Under the pieces are notes generated by a model that was not told where the DNA came from, did no database searches, and worked only from the letters and a program-made list of their open reading frames with translations. From the NCBI GenBank assembly GCA_003024985.2, contig PXIH01S0011053.1: a stretch of DNA of 10,704 nt. The stretch is one strand, 5' to 3'. Below, one piece after another: positions 1-6,689 of the stretch (position 1 is its first letter; each line of letters begins with the position of its first letter). This DNA comes from Euperipatoides rowelli (lineage: Eukaryota > Onychophora > Udeonychophora > Euonychophora > Peripatopsidae). The position numbers and the translations under genes were made by a program.

Positions 1-123
1 AGATGTTCTGCTTGGGTTAATTTTGTAAACAGGAGAAGGCACAGATGTTCTGCATGGATTTATTTTGTAAATAGAAGGCACAGATGTTCTGCTTGAGTTA
101 ATTTTGTAAACAGGAGAAGGCGT
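1..123. repeat. Minisatellite, about 42-bp unit, three copies, cut by window edge
   Basis: Three head-to-tail copies start at 1, 43 and 82 (42, 39 and 42 bp). Each opens with AGATGTTCTGC, carries TTTTGTAAA in the middle and ends with AGAAGGC. The middle copy has a 3-bp deletion. A fourth copy decays after AGATATTC at 124, and TTTTGTA motifs recur at about 183-220, so an older, degraded array may run further right. The first copy begins exactly at base 1, so the array probably extends beyond the window. No coding potential is seen. Confidence 0.85.
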
Positions 124-631
124 AGATATTCAGATAAAATCCTTATGTTACGTGTCATAAAAAATGTCAGATTGAAGTTTTATTTTGTAGGTTCTGTGTG
201 CGAGTTTAGTCCTATTTTGTAAAAAAAAAAGTGCTTAAATGTAACAAGAAAAGTAGCTGAAAATAGCAAAGTTAATAATGTTGACTTTTGATCACTGTAC
301 AGGTCAATGTTATAGTCAACTTACCATAAAAATTGATTAAACTGTATTATTCAATTAGCTTAATAAATATTAAAAGTGTAGTTCTTTTCTACAATTATTT
401 TGTACTGCTCTATACATCTAATGTATATTTTGCACAGAAATCAAGTGAAATCCAAAAATTAAAATTGTAGCTTAGCTATAAGAAGCAAACTATTTCCAAA
501 CACTTCTAATCAAAGGAATATAGAGGTCAGCTATCAATGAGGATTTGTAATAAATATCAATTTTACAACTAAAATAATTTTATTTCAAACTATAAATATG
601 AATACAAATTTAATGGTTTTCTACGCCTTAC
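124..631 (-). other. Intron sequence downstream of the 632-726 exon, no gene seen
   Basis: AT-rich non-coding DNA. If the neighbouring exon is real, this is the start of its downstream intron, read on the minus strand from a strong GTAAGG donor at 631-626. No second exon, RNA gene or transposon signature was recognised. Apart from remnants of the left-hand minisatellite I see nothing assignable. Confidence 0.5.
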
Positions 632-726
632 CTGATTAGCATTTATTGCTCCTTTTAGAGTTAATACTTCAATACGCAATTGGAGAATTACTTTATCTTT
701 ATCCAATAAACATTCATATAAACGAT
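632..726 (-). CDS. Internal exon of a host coiled-coil protein gene (downstream exon)
   Basis: This is a 95-bp exon read from 726 down to 632. It is preceded by an acceptor after a T/A-rich tract (TTTTATAG) and followed by the strong donor CAG|GTAAGG. Only one frame is open; the other two have stops. The exon starts with two bases of a split codon (AT) followed by 31 codons and ends on a codon boundary. The peptide begins RLYECLLDKDKV and ends TLKGAINANQ. Leu, Ile and Val spaced three to four apart among Lys, Asp and Glu suggest a coiled-coil helix. Its phase (needs one base upstream) matches the exon at 9391-9521, which ends with one spare G, giving GAT (Asp) across the junction. I do not recognise the protein family. 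Transcript evidence is not available here. Confidence 0.68.
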
Positions 727-1400
727 CTATAAAATTTAAATAAAATATTTGTAAACTATTTTGGATGTTGCCTTTTAAAGAAATAGTTTAATCAGCTAAT
801 TAAAACTTAGTAATGGATTTTGAATGAAAAATCATACAGGTATTTTTTTAACTTTTTAATACTAGTTGATCTCAACAATCTTCATAAATAAAAGTTAATT
901 GTATCATATGTGATCATCTGTAGGCCTATAGGATAATAAAACATGATAATCTCATTTGCATTGCATTCATTTTTACCTCAGACTACTTTATAAATCTTTT
1001 TTAAGTATATATATTTTAATTGCATTCATTTCTATTGCACTCCACTTCATAAATCTCATTTAAATGCTTATATTTGCATTGTATTTATTTTATTGCAGTT
1101 CACTTTATAAACCTCATTTAAGTGTTTTTATTTACACTGTACTCATTTTTATTGCAATTAGTGATCCCATCTATCCCAAATTACTCGGGACAGTGTCGTT
1201 TTTTTAAGAAAATAACCCAGCGTCCCCTAAAGAATTTCTTGACAAGACCGGAATGCAAAATATCTCTCTTTTTGAAAATACTTATAAACTTCACAAGTAA
1301 AATACATTTTAATATTCATTTTAATTTATTTAAATTTGAAGCTCAAACCTTTAATTCAGTATTTTTTTAAAAAAAAAAAGAAACGTAATGCATACTCTAT
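727..1400 (-). other. 3' part of the large host intron, left of the gypsy element
   Basis: Intron DNA between the acceptor at 728-727 and the retrotransposon insertion site. It contains the 59-bp tandem array at 961-1160 and then a less AT-rich patch (about 1161-1255) with CGGGAC, GCGTCCCC and GACCGGAATGC. That patch may be a fragment of some other repeat, which I could not assign. It ends in a T7A11 run near 1361-1379. An 82-codon open frame crosses the array but has no recognisable features and I do not call it a gene. Confidence 0.5.
961..1160. repeat. Minisatellite, about 59-bp unit, 3.4 copies
   Basis: Units start at 961, 1020, 1079 and 1137 (periods 59, 59 and 58). Each has the order TTGCATTCATTT, a middle CACTTYATAAAYCTCATTTAAG-like segment, then an AT-rich spacer. 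The fourth copy stops after about 24 bp. The copies are diverged at many positions, so the array is not recent. It lies in the host intron and has no coding frame shared by all units. Confidence 0.8.
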
Positions 1401-1405
1401 AGTTT
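1401..1405. repeat. Left target-site duplication AGTTT
   Basis: AGTTT immediately precedes the 5' LTR TG and is repeated exactly at 6423-6427 after the 3' LTR CA. Five bp is a usual duplication length for Ty3/gypsy integrases. Its survival shows the two LTRs belong to one insertion and that neither end has recombined away. Confidence 0.8.
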
Positions 1406-1440
1406 TGCTATAGAGTTTGCAACACAATGTGTTGCGCATG

Positions 1441-1447
1441 TATAAAA
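1441..1447 (+). promoter_or_regulatory. TATA box of the 5' LTR
   Basis: TATAAAA lies 35 bp into the LTR, upstream of the polyadenylation signal, as expected for a U3 promoter. The matching site in the 3' LTR reads TGTAAAA (6315-6321). Whether it still works is unknown. If active it would transcribe the plus strand, antisense to the host exon at 632-726 but directed away from it. Confidence 0.55.
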
Positions 1448-1491
1448 TCATTAGCTTATGAGCCTTTTGTCTGCATGGTTTATATGTACTT

Positions 1492-1497
1492 AATAAA
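1492..1497 (+). terminator. Polyadenylation signal AATAAA in the 5' LTR
   Basis: AATAAA lies 45 bp after the TATA box start, inside a segment flanked by two GTAC direct repeats. The 3' LTR lacks this segment and has a single GTAC. In a functional LTR the signal of the 3' copy is the one that ends the genomic RNA. Confidence 0.55.
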
Positions 1498-1623
1498 AGT
1501 ACCTTTTCAACATTATAAGTTGTTTTACTATATGTAATAATTATTTACACAGCATATGACGATGAAAAAAAATAGTTAAAACCTAGTTTATTTGTAAAAT
1601 TTTGCTTTTTGCGCAAAAAAAAG

Positions 1624-2578
1624 ATGGCGGAAAGCGATAGTGAAAGTAGCGTGACTGGTCAATATCCGACTGTTTCTGTTACAAATGCAAGTCTGTTTGG
1701 TCATATAAATTGTTTTTGTCTTCCTGACTCATTTCAAATTATTGTGATAGATTGGAGCAGTTTTTTATTGCAAATAGTGTACTTCAGGATGATCTGAGGA
1801 AGGCTGAAATTTTGTTAACACACTTAGCAGATTACACGTACAAGTTAATACAGGATTTATGTGTTCCTGGAAGACCAAAAGATAAAACCTATCAAGATTT
1901 AATTAAAATATTAGAGAATCATTTGCTTTCAAAGAAGTCAATCTTTACAGAAAGATATAACTTTCATAGAGCTTTTTAACAACCTTCAGAAACAGCGACA
2001 CAGAATAGTGCGTGTTTGATGAGATTAGCAGCCGATTGTAGATTTGGGCCAACATTGAATGAAAATTTAAGAGATCATTTTATTGTAGGTTTATACAAGG
2101 GGCCAGCTTTGGATAAATTAAGAATGGCAGAAACATTAACTTTCAAAGAAGCAGTTGATATAGCTTCGAATTTGGAAATAGTAAAACTTCATACATCGAC
2201 CATTCAGGATAATGGAATGGATAATAACATACAAAAAATGATGGACCTTCATTTACTTAAGAACACTTTGAATAAAAATTCAATTCCCACATCTTATAGT
2301 CAAACTAAAGAAACACTGAAAGAGGTAAAAAGTTACAAAAATGTTTGGGCATGCGGAGGGGTAAGCCATGATGTAAGTTTACAATTTTCACTTGTTTATT
2401 TTTCAAAAAACTTGGTCAGATTAAGGCAGTGTGTGCTAGCCTGAAAAAATTAAAAGGCATAAAAAGCCAAAGTACAGCAAATAGTCATTTTCTGCAGACA
2501 AATGTCGAAGATAATTATGAAAATAATTTAATATATAATAAAAGTTTTGAAAATGATTTGAATATTGTTTTAATATGA
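1624..2578 (+). pseudogene. gag: gag pseudogene (capsid and zinc-knuckle polyprotein)
   Basis: Gag would form the virus-like particle and bind the element RNA. The likely start is ATG 1624 in a good context (AAGATGG), peptide MAESDSESS. The first frame runs to about 1745, then a frameshift moves to the frame of 1752-1979 (EQFFIANSVLQDD, capsid-like helices). TAA at 1977-1979 interrupts it, and the same frame resumes from about 1980 to 2444 (MRLAADCRFG, LRDHFIVGLYKGPALDKL). A zinc-knuckle remnant follows: ACGGVSHDVS near 2350-2382, then, after another shift at about 2400, LGQIKAVCA, which looks like the end of a second knuckle. Some expected Cys positions are lost. A Lys- and Asn-rich tail ends at TGA 2576-2578. 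At least two shifts and one stop make it non-functional. Confidence 0.85.
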
Positions 2579-2588
2579 GTGATATCAC

Positions 2589-2895
2589 AAAGCCTATGAT
2601 TACTACTGTACTGTTTGTGTTGAAAATATTTGTGATATGGAAATTGAGACTGGCTCAGGTATCTCAGCAGGTCCATATGTTTTTTTTTAAGAAAAAATTA
2701 TTGCATTTAACTTCAAAGTTGGAACCTGCTAATTTCACTTAGAAAAGTTATATTGGTGATTGTATTGTCCCATTAAGAAAGTTCAAAGTTTCAGTAAAAA
2801 GAAATGAACGTAATGCATGTCTGTTGGATTTGTATGTAGTTCAAAAAGATGCTTCACCTATTATAGGTAGATACTGTATTTACAATTTGAGCTTG
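2589..2895 (+). pseudogene. pol: Aspartic protease segment of pol (degenerate)
   Basis: Retropepsin-like protease that would cleave Gag-Pol. The active-site stretch is read at 2637-2669 as MEIETGSGISA. Family members have DTG or DSG there, so the catalytic Asp is Glu in this copy (codon GAG, 2646-2648). Downstream, after frame changes, IGDCIVPL and a C-terminal flap region with SPIIGRYCI (about 2850-2880) fit the end of the domain, where gypsy proteases normally have an IIGRDW-like motif. In-frame stops occur near 2740. Substitution of the catalytic residue and the frame breaks mean it is inactive. Confidence 0.75.
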
Positions 2896-3038
2896 TTACC
2901 AACAACAATGTTGTACAATATTAAAGTGGGCGGAAGTGCTGAAGGAATAGATTTAGAAATGTTTTTTAACAAGTATAAGGATATTTTTACTGACAATCTA
3001 GGAAAATTTAATGGAAAGCCCATAGTTTTCAGATTTAA

Positions 3039-3334
3039 CCCTTTTCACTCCACTCTATTCAGAGAATTTAGTTTCTACTGGTCCACACTAAAACCAAAAA
3101 TCGATTTTTTTTTTCACTTTAAATTACGATTTAGTATTCTTTTATTTTTTTTTTAATCTCTTGGGATAATTAAACAAATATATTTGGAGTCTTTTAAGTC
3201 TTTGTAAACAAAAAAATCATAATTGAAGTATATTTGAATATTAGGAAATAAAAAAAGGCAATTCAGAACCGACTTTGGAGTGCAACTACTAAATTAAAAA
3301 TGGCGATTGTGAATCGACATTGGAGTGGAAAGGG
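3039..3334. mobile_element. piggyBac-like MITE (296 bp) inserted in the RT region
   Basis: The insert is flanked by TTAA on both sides (3035-3038 and 3335-3338). Its ends are inverted: CCCTTTTCACTCCA on the left and CCCTTTCCACTCCA as the reverse complement of the right, 13 of 14 matching, followed by further similarity (ATTCA). A TTAA target and termini starting CCC are hallmarks of piggyBac-superfamily elements. It has no transposase ORF, so it is a non-autonomous copy. Inside are T-rich runs and a subterminal direct repeat, CGACTTTGGAGTG (about 3271) and CGACATTGGAGTG (about 3315). Removing it leaves one TTAA and keeps the RT reading frame across the site, so it is clearly a secondary insertion. 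Confidence 0.85.
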
Positions 3335-3960
3335 TTAAAGAGGAGCTTAGTTCTAAATTTTTCAAGGCAAGATCTTTACCTTTTGCATTAAAAGAGAAAG
3401 TTGAGCGTGAGTTAAATTGCTTAGCAAAGGTTGGTGTCAGTGGAAAATAGTGATTGGGCAACTCCTATTGTGCCTATTTTGAAAAATGATGGATCAGTCA
3501 GAATGTGGCGATTTCAAAGTATCTTTGAACAAAGTTTTAGAGAATGACAATTATCCTTTACCTGTACCTGATCAAATGTTTGCAAAGTTGTATAATGGAA
3601 AAAAATTCAGTAAGATATATCTCAGATCAGCATAATAATCCGTTACCATTAAATGATACTAAGCTAGTTACAAATTCCCACACATTTAGTCTTATTCCAG
3701 TATAAACATGCACCATATGGAATAAAGTCTTTGTCTTCAAAATTTCAAAGAACCATGGATAATATTTTGGCAGGGACTCCATCTACCTTGGTGTTTCAAG
3801 ATGATATTTTGATTACTGGAGAAAATTATGTAGAACATTTGCAAAATCTAGAAAAAGTATTGTCAGTGTTGCAAAGACATGGATTAAATGTTAAAAAGGA
3901 AAGGTGTCAATTATTTTGTAATTCCATAAGATACTTGGGATTTGAAATAAATAAAGACGG

Positions 3961-4283
3961 TTTACATACTACAATAGAGAATGTAGACTTAGTAGTAAAT
4001 GCACCAGAGCCTACAGATGATGATGATTTACATACTACAACAGAGAAAGTAGACTCAGTAGTAAATGCACAGAGCCCACAGATGATGATGGTTTACATAC
4101 TACAACAGAGAAAGTAGATTCAGTAGTATACACACCATAGCCCACAGATGATGATGGTTTACATACTACAATAGAGAAAATAGATTCAGTAGTAAATGCA
4201 CTGGAGACCACAGATGATGATGGTTTACATACTACAACAGAAAAAGTAGATTCAGTAGTAAATGCATCGGAGCCTACAGATGG
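3961..4283 (+). repeat. Five-copy 66-bp tandem expansion within the RT coding region
   Basis: Copies start with TTTACATACTACAA at 3961, 4027, 4092, 4158 and 4224 (periods 66, 65, 66, 66). The unit encodes 22 residues, LHTTxEKVDSVVNA followed by PEPTDDDG. A gypsy RT normally has one such segment leading into the LKSFLGTVNYF helix, so four extra copies were added. The seam is CAGATGATGATGG. The outer edges are GACGG (3956-3960) and GATGG (4279-4283), a microhomology that could have seeded the duplication. Because 66 is a multiple of 3 the expansion was originally frame-neutral. Later lesions include a 1-bp loss in copy 2 and a stop in copy 3. Confidence 0.9.
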
Positions 4284-4440
4284 AACACATTTAAAATCAT
4301 TTTTGGGAACTGTAAATTATTTTGGTAGATTTTAACCAAATTTCTCAACAGTTGTACAACCATTATACTGTTTATTACAAAAGGATGTGAAATTCAATTT
4401 TGACAAGCACTGTAAAATAGCTTTCAAAAATATTAAGTAG

Positions 4441-4862
4441 CTATTAGTGGAAACTCCTGTTTTGATTCATTATAATCCAAAGTTACCATTATTGTGACAG
4501 TTCTGCCTATGGTTTGGGTGCAGTTTTGGTACATGTTTTACCAGACAAAAGTAAAAGATCTATTGCTTTTGCATTAAGGACTGTGTCTAAGGTAGAGAGA
4601 GAGCCTACTCACATGTCCATAAGGAAGATCTATCTTTGGTTTATGGATTAAAAAAATTTCATCAATATGTTTATCTGAACAAATTTATTTTAATTACAGA
4701 CCACATGCCATTGGTTTCTATTTTTGGTTCTAAGTCAAATTTATCTGAAATGACAGCAAATAGACTACAATGCTATTCACTATGAATATCAGTATGAAAT
4801 CCAATTCATTAATGGAAATAAAAATTACTCTGCAGATTGTTTTATCATGCCTACCTTTGGAT
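4441..4862 (+). pseudogene. pol: RNase H segment of pol (degenerate)
   Basis: RNase H removes the RNA strand during reverse transcription. The first catalytic Asp region is read as DSSAYGLGAVLVH (Asp codon 4496-4498). Then SIAFALRTVSKVEREPTH, KEDLSLVYGLKKFHQYV with the expected acidic residue (about 4625-4665), and FILITDHMPLVSIFG with the catalytic Asp at 4699-4701 follow. The end, EYQYEIQFINGNKNYSADC (about 4785-4840), matches the usual end of the domain. Catalytic acids appear retained but frames change near 4495, 4610 and 4770, so no intact protein results. Confidence 0.85.
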
Positions 4863-6147
4863 AAATTGGAAAACAGGGAATTTGGTAGCGAAAAAGTAAA
4901 TGTATGTTTAAATTACATAACATCAGAGAAGCTACCATTAAATTGAAAGGACATAGCAAGATTTACAGGGACAGACCCAGTTCTTACCAAAGTTATTAAA
5001 TTTATAAATATTGGGTGGCCAGAACAACAAAAATACATACCTGAAAAATTGAAAATGTTTTATAATAGAAGGGATCAGCTAACATTTGAATATGAATGTT
5101 TGTTTTGGGGTTATAGACTGATAATTCCAGAGAAATGTAAATTTTCAGTTTTGGAAACCCTACATAAAGGACATTTAGGAATAGTAAAAGTTAAATCTAA
5201 CTTGCTCTTATATTTGGTGGCTGCGGTTGGACAAAGAAATTGAGAAAATGTCAAGAGATTGTCAGGCTTGTCAGAGTGAATATTTTAATTTACCAAGGAC
5301 ACTAAACGTACAGTGGAAAAGAGCTATGTCTGTATGGGAGAGAATTCATTTGGATTTATGAGGTCCATTCACAAATAGAATGTTTTTGGTAGTTACCGAT
5401 TCTTTTTTTAAATGGATAGAAGTTCTGCCTGTGAGTGGCACATCAGCAGAATCGCCATCAACGCCTTATTACCAATTTTTGCTCATTTCAGTTTACTAAA
5501 ACTCATGGTGTCCACTAACGGTCCACCATTTAACTCAAAATTATTTCAAGCATTTTTAAGTGAATATGGTATTAAACACACCACTAAACCACCGTATCAC
5601 CCAGAAGCCAATGGACTAGCAGAAAATACTGTCAAGTTCTTTAAACATAAACTGAAAAAAATTATGAAAGAACCTAATTTTGACTTACACACAGCTATTT
5701 AGAAAATTCTTTTTCAATATCGGAATAGTGTACATTGCACTACAGGAAATGTACCAGCAGTAGTAATGTTTGGCAAAAAATTGAGAACAAAACTGAACTT
5801 ATTGTTATCAAGTTTACAAGTAGAAAAACCACCAAGTCCGATTAAGGAAAGATACAGTTTTCAAGATGAATAAAATGTTTTGGCTAAAACTATGGAATTG
5901 GAAATTGCTGGGTACCAGGTAAAATTGATAAAGTAAAACTTGATTCAAATGACATGATATGGAAAGACATGTTGACCAAATTACACCTAACAAGAGAACT
6001 GAAGAAATAAATGCCAGCGACAAAAATGAAGCAACTTCTAACATTACTACCACAGAACTGAGTGGAGAAGATGAAATCCAAGTGGGAGAAAATGAAAAAA
6101 AAGTGAAGTTAAAAAAGTACACAGTAGGTCTCAAACAAGTTAAATAA
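4863..6147 (+). pseudogene. pol: Integrase segment of pol (zinc-binding, DDE core, C-terminal domain)
   Basis: Integrase inserts the cDNA. A linker is followed by the zinc-binding module: LETLHKGHLGIVKVK (about 5151-5195) and CQACQ (about 5262-5276). The core begins ERIHLDL, first catalytic Asp at 5353-5355, and is broken by TGA 5359-5361 at the position of a usual Trp. LVVTDSFFKWIEVLPVSGT follows, then a frame shift. The second acid is replaced: VSTNGPPF has Thr (5514-5516) where the family has Asp. The third is present in GLAENTVKFFK (Glu codon 5622-5624), with the expected 35 intervening residues. TAG ends the frame at 5700-5702. YRNSVHCTTGNVPAVVMFG and, after more shifts, MERHVDQITPNKR (from 5959) represent the C-terminal part, ending at TAA 6145-6147. 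Confidence 0.88.
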
Positions 6148-6261
6148 AAAGCATTCAGTGGACTCAGATAGTGTTGCAAAAATAAGATACCCTCTAAGAG
6201 AGAAAACCAGCGAACAGAATCAACTTGTATTTTTTGGGGGAAAGGGGAGTTTTTTTTAAAT
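6148..6261 (+). other. Short 3' untranslated spacer of the retrotransposon
   Basis: Between the last pol-derived stop and the polypurine tract there are only about 110 bp, including RYPLREK-like codons (about 6187-6207) that may be the frame-shifted end of integrase. There is no room for an envelope gene, so the element belongs to the env-less type. Confidence 0.6.
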
Positions 6262-6279
6262 AAAAAGAGGGGGAAAAGA
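6262..6279 (+). other. Polypurine tract of the LTR retrotransposon
   Basis: An 18-base all-purine run (A-rich with a GAGGGGG core) ends directly at the TG of the 3' LTR. This is where second-strand priming occurs in LTR retrotransposons. Its position fixes the 3' LTR start at 6280 and, by alignment, the 5' LTR start at 1406. Confidence 0.85.
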
Positions 6280-6422
6280 TGTTATAGAGTTGGCAACACA
6301 ATCTGTTGCGCATGTGTAAAACCATGAGCTTATGAGCGTTCGTCTGCATGGGTTATTGTACCTTTTCAACATTATAAGTTGTTTTAATGTATATAATAAT
6401 TATTTACTTCACATACATAGCA
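6280..6422 (+). repeat. 3' LTR (143 bp)
   Basis: Begins TGTTATAGAG and ends ATAGCA. Relative to the 5' LTR it has about a dozen substitutions. It also has a 13-bp loss between GTAC direct repeats, which removes the AATAAA signal, and a 9-bp gain near the end (TTCACATAC, about 6408-6416). The TATA box is changed to TGTAAAA. The end was set by the CA followed by AGTTT, the exact copy of the left target duplication. An earlier CA at 6412-6413 gives equal-length alignment but no duplication. Confidence 0.87.
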
Positions 6423-6427
6423 AGTTT
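6423..6427. repeat. Right target-site duplication AGTTT
   Basis: Exact copy of 1401-1405, directly after the CA of the 3' LTR. Confidence 0.78.
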
Positions 6428-6650
6428 AAATGATTTTGTTTTTAAATCCTAGCATAAGAATTAATAGAATTTTCAGTTTGTGAGTTGTGTCGATTTGCCA
6501 TTAACTCTATTCAGTCATTTCTTGCTTTTAAAAACAGCATGTTGATTTGTTTACAGTTATCAATATGGTGGCTTGTGGTCAATATTTTCTCTATTTATTC
6601 TTTATTTTGATGATAATTGTAGGAAATAATGTAAAAAAGGAAGTGTTAGC
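6428..6650. other. Intron DNA between the two retrotransposons
   Basis: AT-rich spacer without recognised coding similarity. It may hold the unrecognisable 3' end of the minus-strand gypsy element, since that element's integrase C-terminus should lie here. No LTR pair was found for that element, so its boundary is not defined. Confidence 0.4.
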
Positions 6651-6689
6651 TTGATGATAACTTAAAGTTGGATTTTTCATTCTTTGGTA

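Larger units (their letters stand above)
1406..1554 (+). repeat. 5' LTR (149 bp)
   Basis: Begins TGCTATAGAG and ends ACAGCA. It matches the 3' LTR over its whole length (shared cores include CAACACAAT, GTTGCGCATG, AGCTTATGAG and CTTTTCAACATTATAAGTTG). This copy retains a TATA box (TATAAAA, 1441-1447) and an AATAAA signal (1492-1497). Both are altered in the 3' LTR. At under 150 bp it is short for a gypsy LTR. The sequence just after it (TATGACGATG) does not look like a standard TGG-starting primer binding site. Confidence 0.9.
2896..4440 (+). pseudogene. pol: Reverse transcriptase segment of pol, split by a MITE and a tandem expansion
   Basis: RT copies the element RNA into DNA. The linker is seen to 3036 (YKDIFTDNLGKFNGKP), then the 296-bp MITE interrupts. 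RT resumes at 3335 (SSKFFKARSLPFALK) and continues with SDWATPIVPILKNDGS (about 3440-3500), then the palm: KIYLRSA near 3613, where family members have a KIDLxxAY motif and the catalytic Asp is Tyr here, and KFQRTMDNIL (about 3740). The catalytic box is intact as VFQDDILITG (Asp codons 3800-3805). IRYLGFEINKDGLHTT follows, then the 66-bp repeats at 3961-4283, then LKSFLGTVNYFGRF and the connection region. Stops and shifts occur at about 3450, 3635, 3705, 4132 and 4336. It is clearly non-functional, though the domain order is well preserved. Confidence 0.9.
1401..6427 (+). mobile_element. Degenerate full-length Ty3/gypsy LTR retrotransposon
   Basis: The element runs from 1406 to 6422 and is bounded by a 5-bp target duplication, AGTTT (1401-1405 and 6423-6427). 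LTRs start with TG and end with CA. The internal order is gag, protease, RT, RNase H, integrase, which is the Ty3/gypsy order. The gag and pol peptides resemble the K02A2.6-like gypsy group of invertebrates, judged by eye. No env-like region exists between integrase and the 3' LTR. Every domain carries stops, frameshifts or catalytic changes, so the copy is dead. LTR-to-LTR divergence is roughly ten percent plus indels, implying an old insertion. It sits antisense within the host intron. A MITE and a tandem expansion interrupt pol. Confidence 0.93.

Noticed and set aside
1122-1370. 82-codon plus-strand ORF beside the 59-bp array
   Set aside because: It starts inside the minisatellite, runs through low-complexity DNA, has no domain and no codon signal; treated as chance.
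5814-6179. Minus-strand 121- and 63-codon ORFs over the integrase C-terminus
   Set aside because: They lie antisense to the recognised integrase tail; their Phe- and Ser-rich translation is the mirror of the A- and GA-rich coding strand.
6148-6261. Possible envelope gene making the element an errantivirus
   Set aside because: Only about 110 bp lie between the last pol codon and the polypurine tract; there is no room and no signal peptide or transmembrane frame.
6404-6413. 3' LTR end at CA 6412-6413
   Set aside because: It aligns with equal length to the 5' LTR but leaves no target duplication; ending at 6422 gives an exact AGTTT repeat.
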